Assembly: GCF_014199955.1 (NCBI RefSeq)
Contig: NZ_JACHOQ010000001.1
Span: forward strand, 186,001-250,000
Source of the DNA: Brevundimonas aurantiaca
GTDB lineage: Bacteria; Pseudomonadota; Alphaproteobacteria; Caulobacterales; Caulobacteraceae
Direction of reading: 5' to 3'
DNA length: 64,000 nucleotides
The notes under the pieces are model-generated. The model saw only the letters and a list, made by a program, of their open reading frames with translations. It was not told where the DNA came from and did no database searches. Every line of letters starts with the position of its first letter. Position 1 is the first letter of the stretch. The translations under genes and the position numbers were made by a program. Positions 45,043-53,178 of this stretch are shown here, piece after piece.

Positions 45043-46725
45043 TCACTCGGTCGGGCAGTCGGCCACCGCGAACCCGTTCAGGTCGATGCAGCGGCCCTCG
45101 ACCTTGGGCGTCGCCACCCCGATCACATGGGCCAGGGTGGGGGCGATGTCGATGGTGCGGATCGGCAGGAACCGCTCCTCGCCCGTCGCGCCGGGCCACC
45201 AGAACAGGATCGGCACCCGGCGATCATATTCCCACGGCGTGCCGTGCCCGGCCAGGGTCGAGCCGACTCGCCCGCCGGTGGTGACGTTCTGAGCCCAAGC
45301 GAACTGGATGTCGGGCGACCGCTCCGGAACGGTGGACAGGCGCATCCGCTCGCGCAGGCTCATCATCTCGGGCTGGCGGCTGTCCGGCAGGGGCTCGGCC
45401 AGCAGCCGGTCGCGGGTCTCGGCGAATGCCACGTCCGGCAGGGCGCGCAGCAGCTCGACCGCCGCCTCGGCCACCTGGGTCCGCAGCGGATCGGGCAGAG
45501 ACCTATGCTCGGCGTCGGCGACCATCAGGCCACTGCCCCCGACCTGAAGCGGATCGGCGCTGAGGTTGAAACGCGCCTTCAGCGCGTCGTTCACCCCCTG
45601 GATCGCCGCCATGTCGGCGCGGCGAGCGTGGGGATAGCCGTGGTCGTGCAGCCGCTCGACGAAGTCCGAACCGCCGTGGTCGGCCGTCAGCACCACCAGG
45701 ACCCCGCCCGGAACCTGGGCCAGCCGATCCAGGAAGACGTCCAGGGCCGCGTCCAGCCGCAGCATCTGCTCGCACATCTCCGGTCCCTGGGTGCCGTACA
45801 TATGGCCGATCCGGTCCGTGGCCGACAGGCTGACGCCCAGCATGTCGGTCGCCGGCCCCTGCCCCAGCTTCTGGCTGTCCAGCAGATATTCGGCGGCCTC
45901 CAGCGTCGCCTCGTCCAGCAGGGGCGAGGTGTCGAACTTCAGGCCCGCCGGGGGCAGGGTCGAATGGAAGGTCTGGCCGCGAATGGTCCAGTCCCCGGCC
46001 AGGGCCCGGCACTGATCATGGGCGTAGTCCCAGGTCACCGGCGCCAGGCTCATCCCCTGGCGGAAGGCGCGGTTGTAATCCGCCACCGGCGCCAGCTTGG
46101 CCTGCGCCGTCTCACCGGGCTCGACATAGGTGGTCAGGCCGAAGTCGCCGGTGAACCAGAAGGCCTGGCCCTGATGGCCCGCCAGATTGATCGCGCCCCG
46201 GTCCTTGCCCGAGACGGCGACGACCTTGCTCTCGGGGCTCACCGCCTTCAGCCAGTCGCCCAGGGTCGTGGCGCGCAGCTGCTCGGGCCCCACCGGTCCG
46301 TTGTCTGTGTCGTCCCGTCCGTGGGCCAGGTGGTTCTGCGGCGCGGCCAGGCAATAGACCTCCTTGCCGGTCTTGGCGTCGATCCAGTCGTTGGCGGGGA
46401 TGCCGGTCTCGGACGGATGCAGGCCCGTCAGGATCGTCGAGTGGCCGGGGCAGGTCTCGGTCAGGCCGTGGGTCTGATAGCCGTTGATCGACACCAGTCC
46501 CTGGTCCGCCATCCGGCGCAGGCCGCCGGTGTAGCGGCTGCGATACTGGTCGAACAGATTGGCGCTGAACTGATCCACCACGATGGTCACGATCAGCTTG
46601 GGCGGCGTCAGGGCCGCGCGGGCGGTCTGCGGCGCCGCCGTCTGGGCGGTCTGGGCCAGGACCGGACCGGCCGCCCCCAGCGACAGGGCGGCCAGGGCCG
46701 CCAGCGTGATGCGCGACAGGGACAT
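45043..46725 (-). CDS. Secreted alkaline phosphatase, PhoK/PafA type
   Basis: A 560-residue phosphomonoesterase with a signal peptide (SRITLAALAALSLGAAGPVL). The nucleophile threonine lies in TCPGHSTILTGLHPSETGI (near residue 93) and metal ligands in TIVVDQFSANLF, LTADHGGSDF and GHGTPWEYDRRVPILF. Thr as nucleophile rather than Ser is typical of PhoK from Sphingomonas and of PafA. It acts in the periplasm or outside the cell to release phosphate. The gene stands alone; no Pho box was found. Confidence 0.88.
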   Translation of the reverse strand: MSLSRITLAALAALSLGAAGPVLAQTAQTAAPQTARAALTPPKLIVTIVVDQFSANLFDQYRSRYTGGLRRMADQGLVSINGYQTHGLTETCPGHSTILTGLHPSETGIPANDWIDAKTGKEVYCLAAPQNHLAHGRDDTDNGPVGPEQLRATTLGDWLKAVSPESKVVAVSGKDRGAINLAGHQGQAFWFTGDFGLTTYVEPGETAQAKLAPVADYNRAFRQGMSLAPVTWDYAHDQCRALAGDWTIRGQTFHSTLPPAGLKFDTSPLLDEATLEAAEYLLDSQKLGQGPATDMLGVSLSATDRIGHMYGTQGPEMCEQMLRLDAALDVFLDRLAQVPGGVLVVLTADHGGSDFVERLHDHGYPHARRADMAAIQGVNDALKARFNLSADPLQVGGSGLMVADAEHRSLPDPLRTQVAEAAVELLRALPDVAFAETRDRLLAEPLPDSRQPEMMSLRERMRLSTVPERSPDIQFAWAQNVTTGGRVGSTLAGHGTPWEYDRRVPILFWWPGATGEERFLPIRTIDIAPTLAHVIGVATPKVEGRCIDLNGFAVADCPTE

Positions 46726-46792
46726 GGGCTTACTCCGAAACAGTGTGGCTCGGCTTCTTAAAGGCCGCCGATGGCGATGGCGTGACAGCGGA

Positions 46793-47737
46793 TCAGTGGG
46801 CCGGTCGGGAGCGCAGCCGTCCCAGCTGATGCACGGCGACGGCGATCACCCCGCCGACCATCACCCCGATAATGGCCGAGCCCAGCGCCGTCACCGCCCA
46901 GCTGATCACGCCGTGCAGCGGACCCGTCGCGGCGCCGACCGCATGGGCCAGATGCTCCAGCGGCTCGGCGGGCCAATGCAGCCCCAGCCGGTGCGATCCA
47001 TGCACCAGAATGCCGCCGCCGACCCACAGCATCGCAGCGGTTCCGATGATCGACAGGGCGCTCATCACCACCGGCATCCCCTTGACCAGGCCGCGACCCA
47101 GGGCGCGAACCCCGCCGTTGGGGCGCTCGGCCAGATGCAGGCCGATGTCGTCCATCTTCACGATCAGGCCCACGACCCCATAGACGGCGACCGTCATGGC
47201 GACGCCGACCACCGCCAGAATGGCGGCCTGGGTCAGGATCGGCTGGGCCGCCACATCGGCCAGGGCGATGGCCATGATCTCGCCCGACAGGATCAGGTCG
47301 GTCCGCACGGCCCCCGCCACCGTCGCCTTCTCCAGCGACGCGGGATCGCCCTCGGCGGCGACCTCTTCGTCAGGACCATGGCCGCCGAAGACCTCCATCA
47401 GCTTCTCGGCGCCCTCGAAACACAGATAGGCCCCGCCGCACATCAGGATCGGGGTGATGGCCCAGGGGGCGAAGGCGCTCAGCAACAGCGCCGCAGGCAG
47501 GATCAGCAGCAGTTTGTTGCGGAACGACCCCAGGGCGATCTTGCCGATGATCGGCAGTTCGCGGCTGTGCGACAGGCCGGTGACATAGCGCGGCGTCACG
47601 GCCGCATCGTCCACCACCACCCCGGCGGCCTTGGTCGAGGCCTTGCCCGCCGCCGCCCCGACATCGTCGATCGAAGCCGCCGCCATCTTGGCGATGCCCG
47701 CCACGTCGTCGAGCAAGGCGATCAAACCGGAAGGCAT
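46793..47737 (-). CDS. DUF808 family membrane protein
   Basis: A 314-residue inner-membrane protein starting PSGLIALLDDVAGIAKMAAA, the DUF808 (YedI) signature, with about seven hydrophobic segments such as KLLLILPAALLLSAFAPWAI and AAILAVVGVAMTVAVYGVVG. Its function is unknown in all species I know of. It lies 67 bp before the phosphatase on the same strand, possibly in one transcript. Confidence 0.87.
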   Translation of the reverse strand: MPSGLIALLDDVAGIAKMAAASIDDVGAAAGKASTKAAGVVVDDAAVTPRYVTGLSHSRELPIIGKIALGSFRNKLLLILPAALLLSAFAPWAITPILMCGGAYLCFEGAEKLMEVFGGHGPDEEVAAEGDPASLEKATVAGAVRTDLILSGEIMAIALADVAAQPILTQAAILAVVGVAMTVAVYGVVGLIVKMDDIGLHLAERPNGGVRALGRGLVKGMPVVMSALSIIGTAAMLWVGGGILVHGSHRLGLHWPAEPLEHLAHAVGAATGPLHGVISWAVTALGSAIIGVMVGGVIAVAVHQLGRLRSRPAH

Positions 47738-47831
47738 GCGAGAATCCCCAAGTTGCGCCGCAATAGGCGGTCGCTCCCGGCCCTAGGGCGCGCCGCCGGA
47801 TTTGTCGAGCGCATCCGCACGACGACGAAAG

Positions 47832-47851
47832 CCCCGCCGGCGAACCGGCGG
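47832..47851 (-). terminator. Intrinsic terminator after ompW
   Basis: On the minus strand CCCGCCGG-TTCG-CCGGCGGG forms an 8-bp GC stem with a stable UUCG tetraloop, followed by GCTTTCG. It lies 38 bases past the ompW stop and should end transcription from the cyd-hem-ompW side. Confidence 0.8.
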
Positions 47852-47888
47852 GACTTCCATTCGAACGCATTTCCGATGTCGGTTTTTT

Positions 47889-48551
47889 TTAGAACTTACG
47901 GCCAACCCCCACAGAAACGACCCACGGGTCCAGATCCACATCGCTCTTCAGAGCGCCGTCGTTGACGTCGGCGTCGATATTGACCCACACCTTCTTGACG
48001 TCGACGTTCAGGCTCCACGGTCCCTGGATGCCGATGTCGGCGCCCGCCTGGAGGGCGTAGCCGAAGTTGTCGTCCAGATCGACTTTGAAGCCGTTCTTGT
48101 CCTCGCCGCTGTAGAACAGCATGTAGTTGACGCCCGCGCCGACATAGGGGCTGAACCGGCCCTCGGTCAGCGGGCGATACTGAAGGGTGACGACCGGCGG
48201 CAGGACCCAGGTCTCATGAACGGCGACGTCGGTCGTTCCGCCCTGGGCGCGGATCTCATGCTTGGTCGTGCCCAGGATCGCCTCGACCGCCAGATGGTCG
48301 GTCAGGAAATAGGTGAAGCCCAGGGTCGGCATCACGCTGTCGCCCACATCGACGTGCAGGCCGGAGTCGGCGCCGGCGGCGGTCGTGATGGCGTTGTCGG
48401 CCTCGGAAAAGACGTCCGTCACGCGGCCGGTGATGACCCAGTCGCCCTTCTTGGGCGCTTCCCAGACGGCGGTCTGGGCCATGGCCGGCGCGGCGAAGGC
48501 GGCGACGGCGACGGCTGAGAGGATCAGGGTTTTCAGTTTCATCTTGCTCAT
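47889..48551 (-). CDS. ompW: OmpW family outer membrane protein
   Basis: Eight-stranded beta-barrel of 220 residues with signal peptide (KTLILSAVAVAAFAAPAMAQ). Conserved OmpW segments include LGFTYFLTDHLAVEAILG, LPPVVTLQYRP and FSPYVGAGVNYMLFYS, ending in the aromatic barrel residue (VGVGRKF). OmpW is known to be FNR-regulated in enterobacteria; here it follows hemN and has an FNR-like site upstream. Its role in micro-oxic life is inference. The start 48551 gives MSKMKLKT; a second Met three codons on is possible. Confidence 0.92.
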   Translation of the reverse strand: MSKMKLKTLILSAVAVAAFAAPAMAQTAVWEAPKKGDWVITGRVTDVFSEADNAITTAAGADSGLHVDVGDSVMPTLGFTYFLTDHLAVEAILGTTKHEIRAQGGTTDVAVHETWVLPPVVTLQYRPLTEGRFSPYVGAGVNYMLFYSGEDKNGFKVDLDDNFGYALQAGADIGIQGPWSLNVDVKKVWVNIDADVNDGALKSDVDLDPWVVSVGVGRKF

Positions 48552-48630
48552 CCCCGACGCCCGCTGCCGCCTCATGCGGCCTGTTCCGAGCGTCTTGAGA
48601 GGGATGTGCGCCCCCTGCAAAGGTCCGGCC

Positions 48631-48644
48631 TTGATCCAGCGCAA
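48631..48644. promoter_or_regulatory. Degenerate FNR box before ompW
   Basis: TTGATCCAGCGCAA fits TTGAT-N4-ATCAA with one good half and one poor half (CGCAA). It lies 80-93 bp upstream of the ompW start, in the 123-bp gap after hemN. Confidence 0.4.
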
Positions 48645-48674
48645 ACCCATGCAGGGGTTGGACAATCTGTCCAG

Positions 48675-50072
48675 TCAGACCACCCGGGCGTGCCGCTTCT
48701 CAATGTCGATGGCGGCGGGATCAAAGGCGGCGCAGACCGCCCGCACGAACGGACGCCCCAGGTCCGTGACCGTCACCACAGACCCGCCGACTTCGGCCAG
48801 CCCGTCCAGTTGGAACGGCAGCAGCCGGGGCCAGGCGGCGTCCACCTCGGCCAGAGCGCGCCCGTGTCGGCGCGCCAGATCCGCCACATCGACGGCGAAG
48901 TCGCACATCAGCCGTTCGATGATCTCGCCCACGAAGGCGTCGCGCGGATTCAGGGCCACGCCTCGTGCGACCGGCAGGTCTCCAGCCTCCACAGCAGCGC
49001 GCCAGTCTCGCTCCTGGGCGTGGTTCTGAACAAAGCCCAGCGGCGTGCGGCTGATCGACGACGCCCCCAGGCCGATCAGCACCGGCGCCTCGTCGGTCGT
49101 ATAGCCCTGGAAGTTGCGACGCAGCCGGCCGGCCCGCGCGGCGGCGGCCATGGAATCGTGCGGCAGGGCGAAATGATCCAGGCCGATCGCCTGCCAGCCC
49201 TTCTGCACCAGATAGCGCGCCGCCGCCTGGCTCTGGGCGAAGCGCGCCTCGGCTCCGGGCAGATCGGCCTCGTTGATCAGCTTCTGATGCGGCTTCATCC
49301 ACGGCACATGGGCGTAGCCGAACAGGGCGATCCGTTCCGGCCGCAGGGTCGCGACCTGGGCCACTGTATTGACGACGTTCTCGACCGCCTGAAGCGGCAG
49401 GCCGTACATCAGATCCAGATTCAGCGAGGTCACGCCCTGCGCCCTCAGCGCCTCGGCCGCCCAGCGAATGGTCTCGAAGGATTCCGGCCGGTTCACCGCC
49501 TCCTGAACCACGGCCGACAGATCCTGCACCCCCAGGCTGGCGCGGCTTAGGCCGATGCGGCCGGCGGCCTCGATCCAGTCCTGGGTCAGGACTTCGGGGT
49601 CCAGTTCGGCGGCGATCTCGAAACAGTCGCCCAGGTCGAACCGGGCGGCCAGGCCGGCGAACAGCCGCTCCAGCTCGTCCGGCGGCAGCATATTGGGCGT
49701 GCCGCCGCCCAGATGGATCGAGCCGACCCTCAGGCGTCGACCGTTCAGCCCGCCCATCCGGGCCAGGACCAGATCGGCCTCCTTCAGCAGCAGATCGACA
49801 TAGCTGCTCATGGGGGCGACCCGGTTCATCGCCCGGGTGTTGCAGCCGCAGTACCAGCACAGCCGCTTGCAGAAGGGGATGTGCAGATACAGCGACACTG
49901 CGCGGTCGAGGGGCGCGGCCGACAGCCACGCCCCCCATTCGGCGGCCCCGACGGCGGGCGTGAACTGCGCCGCCGTCGGATAGGAGGTGTAGCGCGGCGC
50001 GTGGGCGTCGTAGCGGGCGATCAGCTCGCGCGTCGTCCGCACGTCGGCGCCGGCCGGGCTAGAGAGGGACAT
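48675..50072 (-). CDS. hemN: Oxygen-independent coproporphyrinogen III oxidase
   Basis: Radical-SAM enzyme of heme synthesis used without oxygen, 465 residues. The cluster cysteines are in HIPFCKRLCWYCGCNT (C-x3-C-x2-C), with SIHLGGGTPNMLP and the glycine-rich SAM site following. LNLDLMYGLPLQ and RNFQGYTTDEAPVLIGLGAS mark it as true HemN rather than HemW. Its start overlaps the end of cydX by 14 bp, coupling heme supply to cytochrome bd synthesis. FNR control through the cydA promoter is likely. Confidence 0.95.
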   Translation of the reverse strand: MSLSSPAGADVRTTRELIARYDAHAPRYTSYPTAAQFTPAVGAAEWGAWLSAAPLDRAVSLYLHIPFCKRLCWYCGCNTRAMNRVAPMSSYVDLLLKEADLVLARMGGLNGRRLRVGSIHLGGGTPNMLPPDELERLFAGLAARFDLGDCFEIAAELDPEVLTQDWIEAAGRIGLSRASLGVQDLSAVVQEAVNRPESFETIRWAAEALRAQGVTSLNLDLMYGLPLQAVENVVNTVAQVATLRPERIALFGYAHVPWMKPHQKLINEADLPGAEARFAQSQAAARYLVQKGWQAIGLDHFALPHDSMAAAARAGRLRRNFQGYTTDEAPVLIGLGASSISRTPLGFVQNHAQERDWRAAVEAGDLPVARGVALNPRDAFVGEIIERLMCDFAVDVADLARRHGRALAEVDAAWPRLLPFQLDGLAEVGGSVVTVTDLGRPFVRAVCAAFDPAAIDIEKRHARVV

Positions 50073-50205
50073 CGCCTTCTTTCGCCGCATCGACCGACAG
50101 GCCTTGGTCGCCTTCGTCGAACAGGTGGAACTCGTGCCACAGGCCGTTCAGCACACCGAAACCGACCGCCAGCCCGACACCCAGGATCCAGGAAAAATAC
50201 CACAT
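50059..50205 (-). CDS. cydX: Cytochrome bd small subunit CydX
   Basis: A 48-residue single-helix subunit starting MWYFSWILGVGLAVGFGVLN and continuing GLWHEFHLFDEG. The W-Y-F-x-W-I-L-G start and N-G-L-W-H-E turn are the CydX hallmarks. It stabilises the hemes of cytochrome bd oxidase. The gene lies 19 bp after cydB and its end overlaps the hemN start by 14 bp. It has a longer C-terminal tail than E. coli CydX (37 residues). Confidence 0.93.
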   Translation of the reverse strand: MWYFSWILGVGLAVGFGVLNGLWHEFHLFDEGDQGLSVDAAKEGDVPL

Positions 50206-50224
50206 GGCTTGATGCTCCTCGGGT

Positions 50225-51373
50225 TCAGTACAGGTCGGGGTTGGTCTTGAGTGCGGCGACCGAGGTCCGGCCCCACAGCACCTTGTAGACCCAGCTGGTG
50301 TAGGCCAGCACGATGGGCAGGAAGACCAGGGTGCAGATCAGCATGATGAACAGGGTCACGTGGCTGGACGAGGCGTTCCAGACCGTCAGGCTGGACTGCG
50401 GGTCGATCGAGCTGGGCAGGATGAAGGGGAACATCGACAGGCCGACGGTCGAGATGATGCCGACGGTCGAGATCGACGACCCGCCGAAGGCCAGGGGCGC
50501 GGACCGCAGCCACATGCCCGACAGGCCGACCACCGCCCCGACGAAGCCCAGGGTGGGTGCGATCATCATCCACGGATAGACCTTGTAGTTGTCCAGCCAG
50601 GCGCCGGGCGCGGCCTCGACCGTGGTGCGCAGCGGGTTGGAGAAGCCCTGGATGTCCAGGTCGCCCACGATCCGGTAGCCGACGTTGCCGAAGGCCATAT
50701 ACAGGCCGCCCGCAGCGAACAGGACCAGGGCCAGAAGGCCGGCGATCGTGCCGTACAGACGGGCGCGTTCCAGCACCGGTCCCTGTTCGGCCTTGACCGA
50801 AAGCCAGGCCGCGCCGTGCAACACCAGCATGGCCACCGACAGCAGGCCGGCGATCAGGCTGAACGGGGTGAACAGGCCCAGCAGATTGCCGTCGTAGAAG
50901 GAGCGCAGGTCGCTATCCAGGCGGAAGGGGGCGCCCAAGAGGACGTTGCCGACGGCGACGCCGAACACCAGGGCCGGCACGAAGCCGCCGATGAACAGGC
51001 ACCAGTCCCAGAAGGACCGCCACTTGGGCGAGGGCCGCTTGGAGCGGTACTTGAACGACACCGGCCGCAGGATCAGGGCCGACAGGACCAGGAACATGGC
51101 CAGGTAGAAGCCCGAGAAGCTGACGGCGTAGACGAAGGGCCAGGCGGCGAAGATGGCGCCGCCGCCCAGGATGAACCACACCTGGTTGCCTTCCCAAGTG
51201 GCGCCGACGGTGTTGATCACCATCCGGCGCTCCTCGTCCGTCTTGGCGACGAAGGGCAGCAGGGCCCCGACCCCCAGGTCGAAACCGTCGGTCAGGGAGA
51301 AGCCGATCAGCAGCACGCCCAAGAGGGCCCACCAGATCAGGCGAAGGGTTGCGAAGTCGATTGGAAGATCCAT
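50225..51373 (-). CDS. cydB: Cytochrome bd ubiquinol oxidase subunit II
   Basis: Membrane subunit of 382 residues with about eight helices. The start LIWWALLGVLLIGFSLTDGF then DLGVGALLPF is the CydB signature, followed by GATWEGNQVWFILGGGAIFA. It forms the heterodimer with CydA in the inner membrane and helps bind heme d/b595. It sits 26 bp after cydA. Confidence 0.96.
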   Translation of the reverse strand: MDLPIDFATLRLIWWALLGVLLIGFSLTDGFDLGVGALLPFVAKTDEERRMVINTVGATWEGNQVWFILGGGAIFAAWPFVYAVSFSGFYLAMFLVLSALILRPVSFKYRSKRPSPKWRSFWDWCLFIGGFVPALVFGVAVGNVLLGAPFRLDSDLRSFYDGNLLGLFTPFSLIAGLLSVAMLVLHGAAWLSVKAEQGPVLERARLYGTIAGLLALVLFAAGGLYMAFGNVGYRIVGDLDIQGFSNPLRTTVEAAPGAWLDNYKVYPWMMIAPTLGFVGAVVGLSGMWLRSAPLAFGGSSISTVGIISTVGLSMFPFILPSSIDPQSSLTVWNASSSHVTLFIMLICTLVFLPIVLAYTSWVYKVLWGRTSVAALKTNPDLY

Positions 51374-51399
51374 GGTCGGATGTCCTCAGTCTGTCTGGT

Positions 51400-52983
51400 T
51401 CAGGCCACGGCCGGGGCGGCGACGGGGGTCGCGGGCGCCTCGGGGGCGGGGGCGCTGAAGGTTTCCTGCTCGTGGAAGGGCCCCTTCTTGATGGCGTAGA
51501 GGATCAGCCTGACCTCGACGACGGCCAGGGCGCCGTACAGGGCGGTGAAGCCGATGATGGTGCCCCACAGCTGGGGCACGGTCAGGGACGAGGCGCCCAG
51601 GAAGGTCGGCAGCACGCCTTCGACCGCCCAGGGCTGACGCCCGAACTCGGCCAGGATCCAGCCGAACTCGATCGCGACCCACGGCAGCGGGATCATCAGC
51701 ACAGCCAGGCGCAGGAACCAGCGGGTGTCATGCTTGCGCACGGTGCACAGGAAGAAGGCCGTGGCGAAGAACAGGATCATGAACATCCCGATGCCGGCCA
51801 TGATGCGGAAGCTCCAGAACAGGGCCGGCACGTTCGGCACCGTCTCCCAGGCCGTCTGTCTGATCAGCTCGGGCGAAGCCATGCGCGGATCGGCGACGTG
51901 GCGCTTCAGCAGCAGGCCATAGCCCAGGTCGCGGCGATGGGTCTCGAACACGCCGCGGGCGACGGGATCGGCCGGATTGGCCTTGACCTTCTCCAGGGCG
52001 TCATAGGCGATGACGCCGGATTCGATGCGGTCCTCAGCGGTGGCGACCAGTTCGAAGATGCCCTCGACCGGCTTGTCGATGGTGCGGGTGGCGATCAGAC
52101 CCATGATCCACGGCACGTGGACGCCGTAATGGGTCTCGCGATCCTTCATGCTGGGGATGCCGATCAGGGTCAGGCCGGCGGGCGCGGGCTCGGTGTGCCA
52201 CATGGCCTCCAGCGCGGCCAACTTCATCTTCTGGTTGTCGGTCAGGGCGTAGCCGGACTGGTCGCCCAGGACGACGACGGACAGAGAGGCCGCCAGGCCG
52301 AAGGCCGAGGCCACGGTCATCGACCGCTTCGCGAAGCCGACATGCTTGCCGCGCAGCAGATAGAAGGCCGAGACGCCCAGCACGAACACCGAGGCGCAGA
52401 CATAGCCGGCGCTGACGGTGTGGACGAACTTGGCCTGGGCCACCGGGTTGAAGATCACGGCCATGAAGTCCGTCACCTCCATCCGCATCGAGTCCGGATT
52501 GAAGGCGGCGCCGACCGGGTTCTGCATCCAGCCGTTGGCGATCAGGATCCACACGGCCGACAGGTTCGTACCCAGCGCCACCATGAAGGTGACCAGCAGG
52601 TGGGCCGACGGCTTCAGCTTGTCCCAGCCGAAGAACATCAGACCGACGAAGGTGGCCTCCAGGAAGAAGGCCATCAAGCCCTCAATGGCCAGAGGCGCCC
52701 CGAAGATGTCGCCGACATAGTGGCTGTAATAGCTCCAGTTCATGCCGAACTGAAACTCCATGGTGATACCGGTGGCGACGCCCAGCACGAAGTTGATGCC
52801 GAACAGCGTGCCCCAGAAGCGCGTGATCGTCCGCCAGATCGGCCGACGGGTCATCACATAGATGGACTCCATGATGACCAGCATGAACGACAGCCCCAGG
52901 GTCAGGGGCACGAACAGGAAATGGTAAAGGGCTGTCAGCGCGAACTGCAGCCTGGATAGGTCGACGACCGCGAGGTCGATCAT
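51400..52983 (-). CDS. cydA: Cytochrome bd ubiquinol oxidase subunit I
   Basis: Heme-bearing catalytic subunit of the high-affinity terminal oxidase, 527 residues. FALTALYHFLFVPLTLGLSF holds the N-terminal heme b595 ligand His; GWILAEFGRQPWAVEGVLPT is the G-W-x3-E-x-G-R-Q-P-W quinol-oxidase signature. Length is close to E. coli CydA (522), suggesting the long Q-loop type rather than a short CioA. An FNR box lies 75-88 bp upstream of the start. Confidence 0.96.
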   Translation of the reverse strand: MIDLAVVDLSRLQFALTALYHFLFVPLTLGLSFMLVIMESIYVMTRRPIWRTITRFWGTLFGINFVLGVATGITMEFQFGMNWSYYSHYVGDIFGAPLAIEGLMAFFLEATFVGLMFFGWDKLKPSAHLLVTFMVALGTNLSAVWILIANGWMQNPVGAAFNPDSMRMEVTDFMAVIFNPVAQAKFVHTVSAGYVCASVFVLGVSAFYLLRGKHVGFAKRSMTVASAFGLAASLSVVVLGDQSGYALTDNQKMKLAALEAMWHTEPAPAGLTLIGIPSMKDRETHYGVHVPWIMGLIATRTIDKPVEGIFELVATAEDRIESGVIAYDALEKVKANPADPVARGVFETHRRDLGYGLLLKRHVADPRMASPELIRQTAWETVPNVPALFWSFRIMAGIGMFMILFFATAFFLCTVRKHDTRWFLRLAVLMIPLPWVAIEFGWILAEFGRQPWAVEGVLPTFLGASSLTVPQLWGTIIGFTALYGALAVVEVRLILYAIKKGPFHEQETFSAPAPEAPATPVAAPAVA

Positions 52984-53057
52984 GGCTCTAGGCTCCTTGT
53001 AGCCGGCCCCGACGACCGACGTTCGTCCCGCCCTAGAACCAAGGCGGGGCGGTCGCC

Positions 53058-53071
53058 TTGATTTCGATCAA
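53058..53071. promoter_or_regulatory. Perfect FNR/FixK box between cydA and cydD
   Basis: TTGATTTCGATCAA is the exact TTGAT-N4-ATCAA palindrome bound by FNR, FnrL and FixK. It lies 75 bp before cydA and 108 bp before cydD, so it may serve both divergent operons. Confidence 0.88.
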
Positions 53072-53178
53072 AGCCCCCTTGCCCTCGGGATCGTAGTGGA
53101 CTGATCGTCCTTGGACATTTCGCCCAACGACGGTTTGTCCAATGGCTTTCGGCCCTGTCCCGAGGCTGGAGTGTTCGA

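Noticed and set aside
47882..47889. The run of eight T as a plus-strand terminator tail
   Set aside because: No plus-strand gene ends here and no stem directly precedes it on that strand. The real hairpin for ompW is at 47832-47851.
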